From JBDTNQ01 sp039933635 (lineage in GTDB: Bacteria > Acidobacteriota > Vicinamibacteria > Vicinamibacterales > SCN-69-37): DNA of 50,144 nucleotides. The stretch lies in NCBI GenBank assembly GCA_039933635.1, contig JBDTNQ010000017.1, positions 1-50,144 on the forward strand, given 5' to 3'. Under the pieces are notes generated by a model. It was not told where the DNA came from and did not search any database. It saw nothing but the letters and a program-made list of their open reading frames with translations. The position numbers were made by a program, and so were the translations under genes. Within the stretch, counting starts at the first letter, position 1, and every line of letters starts with the position of its first letter. This document shows, in pieces, positions 40,683 through 50,144 of the stretch.

Positions 40683-41155
40683 GGTCTGGTCTTGCGCTGG
40701 ATCGATTCGATGATAGACGTTGTGGACCAGCCCCGCTCAATCGGAATCCGCACGACGCGTCCGCCTCGGGCCTCGACGGTGTCCCGTCCGACGATCTGAT
40801 CGGCCGCCCAGTCCGCGCCTTTGACGAGCACGTCCGGCTGAATGAGCGTGATGATCGCGTCCGGCGTCGGAGCGTCGAAGATCACGGCCGCGTCGACACA
40901 CGCCAGCGCGGAGATGATCTCCGCGCGTTCCTGCTCAGGCGTGACCGGTCGCGATGGGCCCTTGTTCCCGCGGACCGACCGATCGGAGTTCACGCCCACG
41001 ATCAGCGCATCGCCCTCTGCCCGAGCCGCGTTGAGGTAGCGCACGTGGCCGGGGTGCAGGAGATCGTAGACGCCGTTCGTGAATACCACGCGACGGCCTT
41101 CCCGGCGGAGGCGTTCCGCAAACTCACGCGCGTGGTCCTGATCGAGAACAGGCAT
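40679..41155 (-). CDS. rfaE2: D-glycero-beta-D-manno-heptose 1-phosphate adenylyltransferase
   Basis: 158 residues, nucleotidyltransferase fold. FTNGVYDLLHPGHVRYL has the HxGH motif (34-37), followed by VGVNSDRSVRGNKGPSRPV and the substrate loop LVKGADWAADQIVG. It matches the C-terminal half of E. coli HldE as a stand-alone enzyme, which transfers AMP to heptose-1-phosphate for LPS core synthesis. The kinase partner and GmhB are not in the window. The stop overlaps the mfd GTG by 4 nt. Confidence 0.9.
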   Translation of the reverse strand: MPVLDQDHAREFAERLRREGRRVVFTNGVYDLLHPGHVRYLNAARAEGDALIVGVNSDRSVRGNKGPSRPVTPEQERAEIISALACVDAAVIFDAPTPDAIITLIQPDVLVKGADWAADQIVGRDTVEARGGRVVRIPIERGWSTTSIIESIQRKTRP

Positions 41156-41176
41156 GGCTGGCGAATCGCGGGCGCC

Positions 41177-42499
41177 TTACGGCTTCAACCGGAACTTGAC
41201 GGAGGGCGAGAACGCCCAGGTGTGTTTCGGACGGTAGATACCGACGTCCTTCAATCGGGACTTCACGCGGAACGTGTGCAGAAGGCGGTGGTAGTCGTAC
41301 GGCGCGCCGTCGCGACGATGAACGGCGACGTCGAGCTTGTAGGTGCCTTCGACGAGATCGAGGGCCTCGATGTGCATGCGCACGGCCGCGTCGCCGGTCA
41401 GCGTGTCCGGGACGAATTCCTCGATGTCCGTGTTGGTGCCGTAGACGCAGACGCCTTCGGCATTGAAGATGCCGATCCCGAACGCAAAGTCCGTGAGCGG
41501 CTTCACGGTCGAGACGGTGAAGGCAAACGTCACCGGTTCACCGGTGTGGAACACGTGCGTGGGCTGACCGTGGTCTCCAAGGAACACGACCTCCGAGATC
41601 TGCGCTCCTCCGGTTCCCCATCGCCCCTCGGTGGCCTGCGTCATGTCCGTCTGGACGGCGCCGGCGTCGATCGGGCCGGTCACGGCCTGCACCACGGGCA
41701 CTGCGGTTTCGTGCTGCGCCTTCGCATCGACCGCCGCGAGTTGCTGCTCTTCCTGACGCTCGACGTCGGTCATGTACGCGCCGATGACCCGCTTCGGGTC
41801 TCCCTGCGCCCGTCTCTCACCGTGATCGAGCCACAACGCCTCATCGCAGAAGCGCTCGACCAGACCGAGCGAATGCGTCACGAGCAGGATCGTCTTGTTG
41901 CGGCGCTTGAACTCGCCGAACTTGTCGAGGCACTTGTGCGTGAAACCCTCGTCGCCCACGGCCAGCACTTCGTCAACCAGCAGCACGTCGGGATCGACGT
42001 GGATCGCCACGGCGAAACCGAGCCGCATGTACATGCCCGAGGAGTAGGTCTTCACGGGCGCGTCGATGAAGTCCTTGAGCTCGGCGAACTCCACGATCTC
42101 GTCGAACCGCTGCTGAATTTCGCGGCGCGTCAGCCCGAGCATGATGCCGTTGATAAACACGTTCTCGCGGCCGGAAATTTCGGGATGGAAGCCCGCGCCG
42201 AGTTCGATCAGGGCCGAGATACGGCCGCGCACCCGCACCGTGCCGCTCGTCGGTTTCGTGATGCCTGCCACGAGCTTCAGCGTGGTGCTCTTGCCGGATC
42301 CGTTGCGTCCGATGACCCCGAGCGTCTGGCCCGGGGCGACCTTGCAACTGACGTCTTTCAGGGCGGTGAACGTCTCCTGTGGCTGGAGATCGCGCAGGAT
42401 GCTGCGTTGCAGCAGCGCGCTCTTCAGCGTCGCGAACTGTCGCCCGCCGTACCGCCGGTAGATCTTCGTGACGGCGTCGAGCTCGATCGCGGGCGTCAT
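41177..42499 (-). CDS. wzt: O-antigen ABC exporter ATP-binding protein Wzt
   Basis: 440 residues. The nucleotide-binding domain (about 1-250) has GRNGSGKST (Walker A), YSSGMYMRLGFA (signature) and VLLVDEVLAVGD (Walker B), with the H-loop in LVTHS. Residues about 270-440 form a beta-rich domain of the Wzt C-terminal type (VFHTGEPVTFAFTV, then VEGTYKLDVAVHRRDG), which binds the modified end of the polysaccharide. The ATG overlaps the wzm stop (ATGA). It exports an O-antigen or related glycan made elsewhere; no glycosyltransferase lies in the window. Confidence 0.92.
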   Translation of the reverse strand: MTPAIELDAVTKIYRRYGGRQFATLKSALLQRSILRDLQPQETFTALKDVSCKVAPGQTLGVIGRNGSGKSTTLKLVAGITKPTSGTVRVRGRISALIELGAGFHPEISGRENVFINGIMLGLTRREIQQRFDEIVEFAELKDFIDAPVKTYSSGMYMRLGFAVAIHVDPDVLLVDEVLAVGDEGFTHKCLDKFGEFKRRNKTILLVTHSLGLVERFCDEALWLDHGERRAQGDPKRVIGAYMTDVERQEEQQLAAVDAKAQHETAVPVVQAVTGPIDAGAVQTDMTQATEGRWGTGGAQISEVVFLGDHGQPTHVFHTGEPVTFAFTVSTVKPLTDFAFGIGIFNAEGVCVYGTNTDIEEFVPDTLTGDAAVRMHIEALDLVEGTYKLDVAVHRRDGAPYDYHRLLHTFRVKSRLKDVGIYRPKHTWAFSPSVKFRLKP

Positions 42500-43311
42500 A
42501 CGACCTCCGCGAAGGAGTCACGCAGGCGATCGAAGAGCCAGTAGCCGAGCAGGAACAGCAGGCAGGACGCCGCACCCATCACCAGCAGCCAGATCAGGTG
42601 ACCGTGGACGAACGTGTCGCCGGGATTCTGGGGATGGAAGAAGAGAATTTCTTGATACGAGACCGACAGGTGGAAGAAGGGATTGATGTTGAAGAGCCAC
42701 TTCAGCTTCTGAACGTTGTCGGCCTTGTAGAAATAGATGATTGGCGTCGCGAAGAACCAGAACGTGAGGAGATTCGAGACGAGGTCTCGGATGTCGCGGA
42801 AGTGAACCGTCAGCGACGAGAGAATCAACGCGAGCGCCGTCGTAAAGATCAATTGAATCAGCACGACCAGCGGGAACCACGGAAGGTTCACGGGATTTGG
42901 ATAGTGGCCAGTCCCGATCATGAAGCCGGCCAGGATCAAAAGGCCGAGAAAGAAGTGCACCATGTTCGACAACACGGCGACGATGGGCAGGACCTCGGCG
43001 GGAAAGAGCACCTTCTTGATCAGATTCCCGCCGGAGATGAGCGAGCCGCCGGCCTCGGTCAATGACGTCGAAAACCAGGTCCACGGCAGTAGACCGCAGA
43101 ACATGAAGACCGAGTAGGGCTGCGTTCTCTTCTCGTCATTCACGAGGATGTACGAGAAGACGAACGTGTAGATGCTCAGCAGCAGCAGCGGGTTGACGAA
43201 CGACCAGAAGAACCCGAGTACGGACCCGCGGTACCGCGCTTTCAGATCGCGGGCGACGAGACTCTGGATGAGCCCGCGGTACCGCGTCAGAGTCGCGAGG
43301 TTACTCCACAT
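42496..43311 (-). CDS. wzm: O-antigen ABC exporter permease Wzm
   Basis: 271 residues with six hydrophobic segments, the ABC-2 polysaccharide export layout. The N-terminus LVARDLKARYRGSVLGFFWS and the ATPIIYFYKAD segment are typical. The C-terminal phrase SVSYQEILFFHPQNPGD also fits the TagG/Wzm group. Together with Wzt it forms the inner-membrane exporter. The first 11 nt overlap the 3' end of the PP2C phosphatase gene, so the exporter probably shares a transcript with the ATP synthase genes. Confidence 0.9.
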   Translation of the reverse strand: MWSNLATLTRYRGLIQSLVARDLKARYRGSVLGFFWSFVNPLLLLSIYTFVFSYILVNDEKRTQPYSVFMFCGLLPWTWFSTSLTEAGGSLISGGNLIKKVLFPAEVLPIVAVLSNMVHFFLGLLILAGFMIGTGHYPNPVNLPWFPLVVLIQLIFTTALALILSSLTVHFRDIRDLVSNLLTFWFFATPIIYFYKADNVQKLKWLFNINPFFHLSVSYQEILFFHPQNPGDTFVHGHLIWLLVMGAASCLLFLLGYWLFDRLRDSFAEVV

Positions 43312-44074
43312 CGACCTGGATCAGCGCCACCGTGATGTTGTCGGGTCCACCGGCGGCGTTGGCCGCGGCAATCAGGGTCTGACACGTCTGGTCAAGGCTC
43401 TGGTGCGCCGCCAGGCTGCTCTCAATCGTTTCCTTCGTCACGACGCTCGAGAGACCGTCGGAACAGATCAGAAATCGATCGCCAGCCAGCACCGGCACCG
43501 TGGCGAGATCCACGTCCGGATCGTCGCCGCCCGCGAGCGCGCGCGTGACGACGTTGCGCCATGGGTGCCGCCGCGCGTCGGCTTCGGTCATGATGCCCGC
43601 CCGCACCTGCTCGCTCACCCAGGAATGATCCTGCGTCACCTGCTGCAACTCGTCGCCGCGCCACAGGTAGATGCGGCTGTCGCCCACATGCGCGATCGCC
43701 GGTTCGTGCTCGAGGCCGACGAGCAGGGCAACCGCCGTGGTGGCCATGCCACGCAGCGCCTCGTTGTCGTCCATGGCCTGCGCGATGCGACGGTTGGCCA
43801 GGCGGAACGCAGCCCTCAGGCGATTCTGATCGAGCGAGATCGCGGGATCGTACGGAAACGGCCAGGTCCGGTTCACGTCGGCCGTCTTGGTATCGGCCAG
43901 GAAGGCTTCGATGGTGTCGACGGCGAGCCTCGACGCGACCTCGCCCGCGGCGTGCCCGCCCATTCCATCGGCAACCAGGAACAGGCCGAGGTCCGGCCGC
44001 ACGCAGTACGAATCTTCGTTGTCCTCCCGGCGCAAACCCGGATGGGACGCCGCCGCCGAGGTGATACGCAGCAT
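43301..44074 (-). CDS. PP2C-family serine/threonine phosphatase (Stp/PrpC type)
   Basis: 257 residues from the ATG at 44074, 4 nt after atpC; a longer frame from 44110 would overlap atpC. Metal-binding aspartates lie in RREDNEDSY, LVADGMGGHAAGEVA, HVGDSRIYLWR, ICSDGLSSVV and GGPDNITVAL, the complete set for a PPM phosphatase. Such enzymes reverse the action of Hanks-type serine/threonine kinases; no kinase is in the window. The gene lies between the ATP synthase genes and the wzm/wzt genes. Confidence 0.9.
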   Translation of the reverse strand: MLRITSAAASHPGLRREDNEDSYCVRPDLGLFLVADGMGGHAAGEVASRLAVDTIEAFLADTKTADVNRTWPFPYDPAISLDQNRLRAAFRLANRRIAQAMDDNEALRGMATTAVALLVGLEHEPAIAHVGDSRIYLWRGDELQQVTQDHSWVSEQVRAGIMTEADARRHPWRNVVTRALAGGDDPDVDLATVPVLAGDRFLICSDGLSSVVTKETIESSLAAHQSLDQTCQTLIAAANAAGGPDNITVALIQVDVE

Positions 44075-44078
44075 GGAT

Positions 44079-44507
44079 CTAGGCGCGCGGCCGCCCCTGC
44101 CGGGATGCAATATTCAGACGGGTGATGGCCCGGAGAAGCGCGATGCGCGCGCGTTCGCCGTCGAGGTCCGCGACGCTCGCCTTCGAGAGGCGATCTTCCG
44201 CGCGACGTTTCGAGGCCTCCGCGCGAGACAGATCGATGTCCTCCGCACGCTCGGCGATCTGGGCGAGGATCGAGACGCGATCGCCCAGCACTTCGGCAAA
44301 GCCGCCGTCAATGAACGCGAAGCGCTTGTCCGGTCCTTTGCGATACCACATCTGGCCGGTCCTGAGCGCGGCAAGGAGCGGCGCGTGGCCCGGCAGGACG
44401 CCGAAGTAGCCGTCTTCTCCGGGCAACTCGATCTCGTCCACCTCGTCGTGCACAATGGCACGCTCGGGCGTGACGAATTCCAGCCGGATGTGTTTCGGAA
44501 TGGCCAT
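44079..44507 (-). CDS. atpC: F1 ATP synthase epsilon subunit
   Basis: 142 residues. The N-terminal beta-sandwich has LEFVTPERAIVHDEVDEIELPGEDGYFGVLPGHAPLLAAL wording typical of epsilon, and the C-terminal helices (about 88-130) are basic and Ala-rich. It regulates catalysis and links the rotor to F1. It begins 3 nt after atpD. Confidence 0.92.
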   Translation of the reverse strand: MAIPKHIRLEFVTPERAIVHDEVDEIELPGEDGYFGVLPGHAPLLAALRTGQMWYRKGPDKRFAFIDGGFAEVLGDRVSILAQIAERAEDIDLSRAEASKRRAEDRLSKASVADLDGERARIALLRAITRLNIASRQGRPRA

Positions 44508-44510
44508 CGG

Positions 44511-45953
<1,443 letters not shown>

Positions 45954-46012
45954 GTTTCTCTCTCACTCCGTGACACGCCCGGCGTTGGCGGTTTCGAACG
46001 TCGAACTTCCTG

Positions 46013-46873
46013 CTACGCGCCGGACACGACCTCGATAATCTCGCGCGTGATCGCCGCCTGACGGATCTTGTTCATGTACAGCGTCAGGTTGTCGATCATT
46101 TCCGAAGAGTTGCGCGTCGCCGCGTCCATCGCCGTCATTTGCGCGGCAAAGAACGCCGCGTTCGACTCCAGCAGGGCGCGGAGCACCTGCGCCACGACGA
46201 GCCGCTGCAGCAGGATCTCGAGAATCCGCTCAGGCGACGGCTCGAACAGATATTCCCTGGCGTCCGTCGCCCCGGGCTGAGCCGCCGGCGGCGGCACCAG
46301 CGGCAGCAGTCGTTCCAGCACGACGCGCTGCTGCATGACCGACTTGAACTCGTTGTACACGAGGTAGACGCTGTCGATCTTGCCGTCGATGTAGTCCTTC
46401 ACGGCCGGAGCCGCAATGGCTTCGGCTTCCGCGAAACCGATCGCTTTCGGCAGGTTCACGTAGTCGAACCGCACCGGAATGCCGCGGCGCCCGAGGAAAT
46501 CGCGGCTCTTGCGGCCGACGAGTCCCAGCGACACGGCGCGGCCCGGATTCTCGCGCAGAAAAGTCCCGACGGCCTTGATGACGTTGGTGTTGAAACTGCC
46601 GCACAGGCCACGGTCCGCGGTGATCACGATGAGGAGCGTGGCGCCAGCGTCTTCCCCGGGCCGGCGCGCGAGCAACGGATGGGTCGTCGGATCGACGCGC
46701 GACGCGATGCTCGAGAGCACGCGGCGGGCCTGATCGGCGAACGGACGCGCCGCCACGACACGCTCCTGCGCGCGACGCAGCTTCGACGCCGCGACCATCT
46801 TCATGGCCTTGGTGATCTGCTGCGTGGACTTGACGGCGCGGATGCGCCGGCGCATGTCAATCAGTGACGGCAT
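46013..46873 (-). CDS. atpG: F1 ATP synthase gamma subunit
   Basis: 286 residues. Typical ends are visible: MRRRIRAVKSTQQITKAMKM at the start and MIDNLTLYMNKIRQAAITRE near the end, which form the central coiled shaft. The middle has VITADRGLCGSFN. It starts 4 nt after atpA. Confidence 0.93.
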   Translation of the reverse strand: MPSLIDMRRRIRAVKSTQQITKAMKMVAASKLRRAQERVVAARPFADQARRVLSSIASRVDPTTHPLLARRPGEDAGATLLIVITADRGLCGSFNTNVIKAVGTFLRENPGRAVSLGLVGRKSRDFLGRRGIPVRFDYVNLPKAIGFAEAEAIAAPAVKDYIDGKIDSVYLVYNEFKSVMQQRVVLERLLPLVPPPAAQPGATDAREYLFEPSPERILEILLQRLVVAQVLRALLESNAAFFAAQMTAMDAATRNSSEMIDNLTLYMNKIRQAAITREIIEVVSGA

Positions 46874-46877
46874 GGTC

Positions 46878-48398
<1,521 letters not shown>

Positions 48399-48409
48399 GC
48401 TGTCCTCAC

Positions 48410-48430
48410 GGGCGCGGCTTCAGTGCGCCC
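48410..48430 (-). promoter_or_regulatory. Hairpin beside the atpA Shine-Dalgarno
   Basis: GGGCGC (48430-48425 on the minus strand) pairs with GCGCCC (48415-48410) over a 9-nt loop, and the Shine-Dalgarno GAGGA begins 2-3 nt after the stem. It could tune alpha-subunit translation. Confidence 0.35.
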
Positions 48431-48472
48431 TTCGATCCTCGTACGCGTCAGCGGTCAGCCCGCGCCCACATT

Positions 48473-49021
48473 TCAGGCGTCGGCGAGCAAGCGTTCCCGC
48501 AGCCGTTCAATCTGTCGCACCACGCTCCCGTCGAAGACCTGACTGCCGACGCGCGCAACCACCCCGCCAAGAATGGCGGGATCGACGCGGGCATTGACGG
48601 TGACGGTTCGTCCGGTGACCTTCCCGAGCGCCTCGGCCAGCTGGGTCTGCCGCTCCTGCGAGAGCGGGACGGCCGTGACCACGTCGGCGGACACGGCCTG
48701 TCCGGCTTCCATGACGCGCGCCGCGTACGCCCGTGCGAGGTCGCCCAGAATCCGGAGGCGATCGCGGTCGGCAAGCATCAGGAGCAACCGCGACACTTCG
48801 GGACGAATCGGGCTGCCAGCCGCAACCAGCGCCTCGACGAGCGCGTGCTTCTTGCGCGGCGGCACGAGCGGCGTTTCGAAGATCGCCTTCAGTTCCTGGT
48901 GGCTGGCGACGAGGGCGGCCACACCGGCCAAGTCGCGCGTGACGGCCTCGACCTGGTGTTCGCGCGTGGCGACGTCGAACAGCGCGTGGGCGTACTGACG
49001 GGCGACCGTGCGTTCGGTCAC
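48473..49021 (-). CDS. atpH: F1 ATP synthase delta subunit
   Basis: 182 residues. RQYAHALFDVA at the start and VTAVPLSQERQTQLAEALGKVTGRTV and GGVVARVGSQVFDGSVVRQIERL at the end match OSCP/delta. It joins the peripheral stalk to F1. The GTG start overlaps the atpF stop (GTGA, 49021-49018). Confidence 0.92.
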   Translation of the reverse strand: MTERTVARQYAHALFDVATREHQVEAVTRDLAGVAALVASHQELKAIFETPLVPPRKKHALVEALVAAGSPIRPEVSRLLLMLADRDRLRILGDLARAYAARVMEAGQAVSADVVTAVPLSQERQTQLAEALGKVTGRTVTVNARVDPAILGGVVARVGSQVFDGSVVRQIERLRERLLADA

Positions 49022-49647
49022 GAGTGGACCTCCGCCACGTAGCGATCGATGAGGCGGGCCTGGTCGTCGGGCGTGATCGCCTGCGTGAGACGTGTTCGCG
49101 CGAGCGAGATCGCGAGATCGGCGGTGTGCTCGACGAGCTCACGCCGGGCGATCCGGAACTGGAGATCGATCTCGCGCCGCGTGCGATCCAGCAATTTCTC
49201 ACGCTCGGCCGCGGTGGCGGCCTTCATCCGCTCGCGCTCGTGCGCCAGCTCTTCGCGTCCGCGTTCGTCGAGCGCCCGGAGTTCCGCCGGCAGCTCCGCG
49301 AGCCGCACGCGCACGTGGGCCAACTGCGCTTCAGCAGCGACGCGCACGGCCTCGGCATCGGCGAGATCTTTGCGAATGGTGGTGTGCCGACCGACGAGGT
49401 ACTGACTGAGCGGGGTGCGCAGGAAGTAGCCCAGGAGGCCGACCAGCGCGACGAAGTTGACGACCTTCGCGATCGTGGGCGTCCAGCCGGCTTCGTGTTC
49501 GGCCGGCTCGTGGGCGGTCGACTCGTGCCCGTCGGTCCGGGCCGGAGCGGTGGTTTCCGCCGACTGCGCTCGAACGGTCATCGTGGCGATGACGCCCAGG
49601 ACGGCGGTGCATAGAAACGCCGCGAGGACGCGGCGAGCGAATGTCAT
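49018..49647 (-). CDS. atpF: F0 ATP synthase b subunit with N-terminal signal-like segment
   Basis: 209 residues from the ATG at 49647; GTG at 49674, 1 nt after the previous stop, is an alternative. The first 27 residues (RRVLAAFLCTAVLGVIATMTVRAQ) look like a cleavable signal peptide, followed by a polar His/Glu-rich stretch, and then the b-type membrane helix VVNFVALVGLLGYFLRTPL (about 65-85) and a long charged helix. Most b subunits lack the first hydrophobic part. The C-terminal ARTRLTQAITPDDQARLIDRY fits the delta-binding end. Confidence 0.85.
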   Translation of the reverse strand: MTFARRVLAAFLCTAVLGVIATMTVRAQSAETTAPARTDGHESTAHEPAEHEAGWTPTIAKVVNFVALVGLLGYFLRTPLSQYLVGRHTTIRKDLADAEAVRVAAEAQLAHVRVRLAELPAELRALDERGREELAHERERMKAATAAEREKLLDRTRREIDLQFRIARRELVEHTADLAISLARTRLTQAITPDDQARLIDRYVAEVHS

Positions 49648-49675
49648 ACGCAGGGACGAGAACACGGGAGTCACG

Positions 49676-50104
49676 CTAGGAGGCTCGCCGGCCGAGGATG
49701 CGGGTGGTGGCCTCGGATGCCAGACTGTCGGCGTCCGCGTCGAGGGTCGCGCGTGCGGCCTCGACGTCGCGCGCGAGTTCGGCCCGCGCGCTGGCGAGCG
49801 CAGATTCGGCTTCCCTGCGGGTGTCTTCGATGAGCGAGGTGCGGTCAGCAAGTGCCGCCTGACGCATGTCATCCATCTGCCGGTAGATCTCTGAACGCGC
49901 CTGCTGGGTCTTGCGGTCGAACTCTTCGGCGGCCTTCCGGGCCTCGGCAGCGGCCTGTTCGGCGAGTTGCCGCGCCGAGGTCACGGCGTCTTCGCGCTTC
50001 TGGATGACGGCCAGCACGGGCTTGAAGACAAGCCGGTTCAGGATCACGGACAGCAGGAGCAGCAGCCCAATGACCCAGAGAACGGACAAATCGACGCTCA
50101 GCAT
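49676..50104 (-). CDS. F0 ATP synthase b' subunit
   Basis: 142 residues from the ATG at 50104; the frame is open further upstream. One N-terminal membrane helix (LSVLWVIGLLLLLSVILNRLV, about 6-27) is followed by a charged helix of about 110 residues, the peripheral stalk layout. With atpF it makes a b/b' heterodimer as in photosynthetic and some other bacteria. The genes for subunits a and c are not in the window; the remaining 40 nt show no coding clue. Confidence 0.8.
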   Translation of the reverse strand: MLSVDLSVLWVIGLLLLLSVILNRLVFKPVLAVIQKREDAVTSARQLAEQAAAEARKAAEEFDRKTQQARSEIYRQMDDMRQAALADRTSLIEDTRREAESALASARAELARDVEAARATLDADADSLASEATTRILGRRAS

Positions 50105-50144
50105 GCTTGGACGACCTCGGCCGGACCGCGCGGGCACACCCCTC

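Overview
The window is high-GC bacterial DNA, densely coded, with short intergenic gaps and frequent 4-nt stop/start overlaps. Gene content (O-antigen export by Wzm/Wzt, a heptose-phosphate adenylyltransferase, outer-membrane beta-barrel and lipoprotein signals, SurA-like chaperone) points to a diderm. The combination of DUF349 protein, short NuoG, bacterial DPP III, a GRDWRPGGDH-type protein with an RGP tail and many GAF/PP2C/NtrC regulators resembles Acidobacteriota, possibly the Vicinamibacteria. That placement is inference, since no rRNA or other taxonomic marker is present.

Layout. 1-4.8 kb: the end of a DUF349 protein, an MFS transporter and two small unknown proteins. 4.7-11.2 kb (minus): a tight five-gene operon for a D-cysteine desulfhydrase-like PLP enzyme, a beta-CASP nuclease, a DPP III peptidase, a NAGPA-type lipoprotein and a [2Fe-2S] protein. 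It is divergent from an MTHFR-like gene. 12.1-14.8 kb (minus): an OmpA-like barrel, DoxX, a pteridine-reductase-like SDR and a nitroreductase. 14.8-17.1 kb (plus): an aminotransferase coupled to an AI-2E-family permease. 17.1-24.5 kb: a Tat-exported sugar-isomerase-like protein, a CxxCH protein, an isolated NuoG, a full DsbD and a membrane GAF protein. 24.5-34.9 kb is a regulatory block: RsbU-type phosphatase, FabZ variant, YhaM-like exonuclease, hybrid histidine kinase with a coupled 59-residue small protein, FliA-type sigma factor behind a sigma-54 promoter, an orphan H-box mini-protein, a small HTH protein, an NtrC-type activator, an RGP-repeat disordered protein and a Dabb protein. 34.9-50.1 kb (minus): an almost gap-free run in the order b', b, delta, alpha, gamma, beta, epsilon ATP synthase, PP2C phosphatase, Wzm, Wzt, RfaE2, Mfd, SurA-like, DusB.

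Three things stand out. First, most first-in-operon genes have a TANNNT -10 element 6-11 nt before the start codon and no Shine-Dalgarno, which suggests leaderless transcripts. Second, at four divergent gene pairs a single octamer with a TATA core reads as a -10 on both strands. Third, the sigma-54 promoter, sigma-28-like factor, orphan phospho-acceptor helix protein, HTH protein and NtrC regulator lie together and could form one cascade. No rRNA, tRNA, CRISPR array, insertion sequence or phage gene was recognised.
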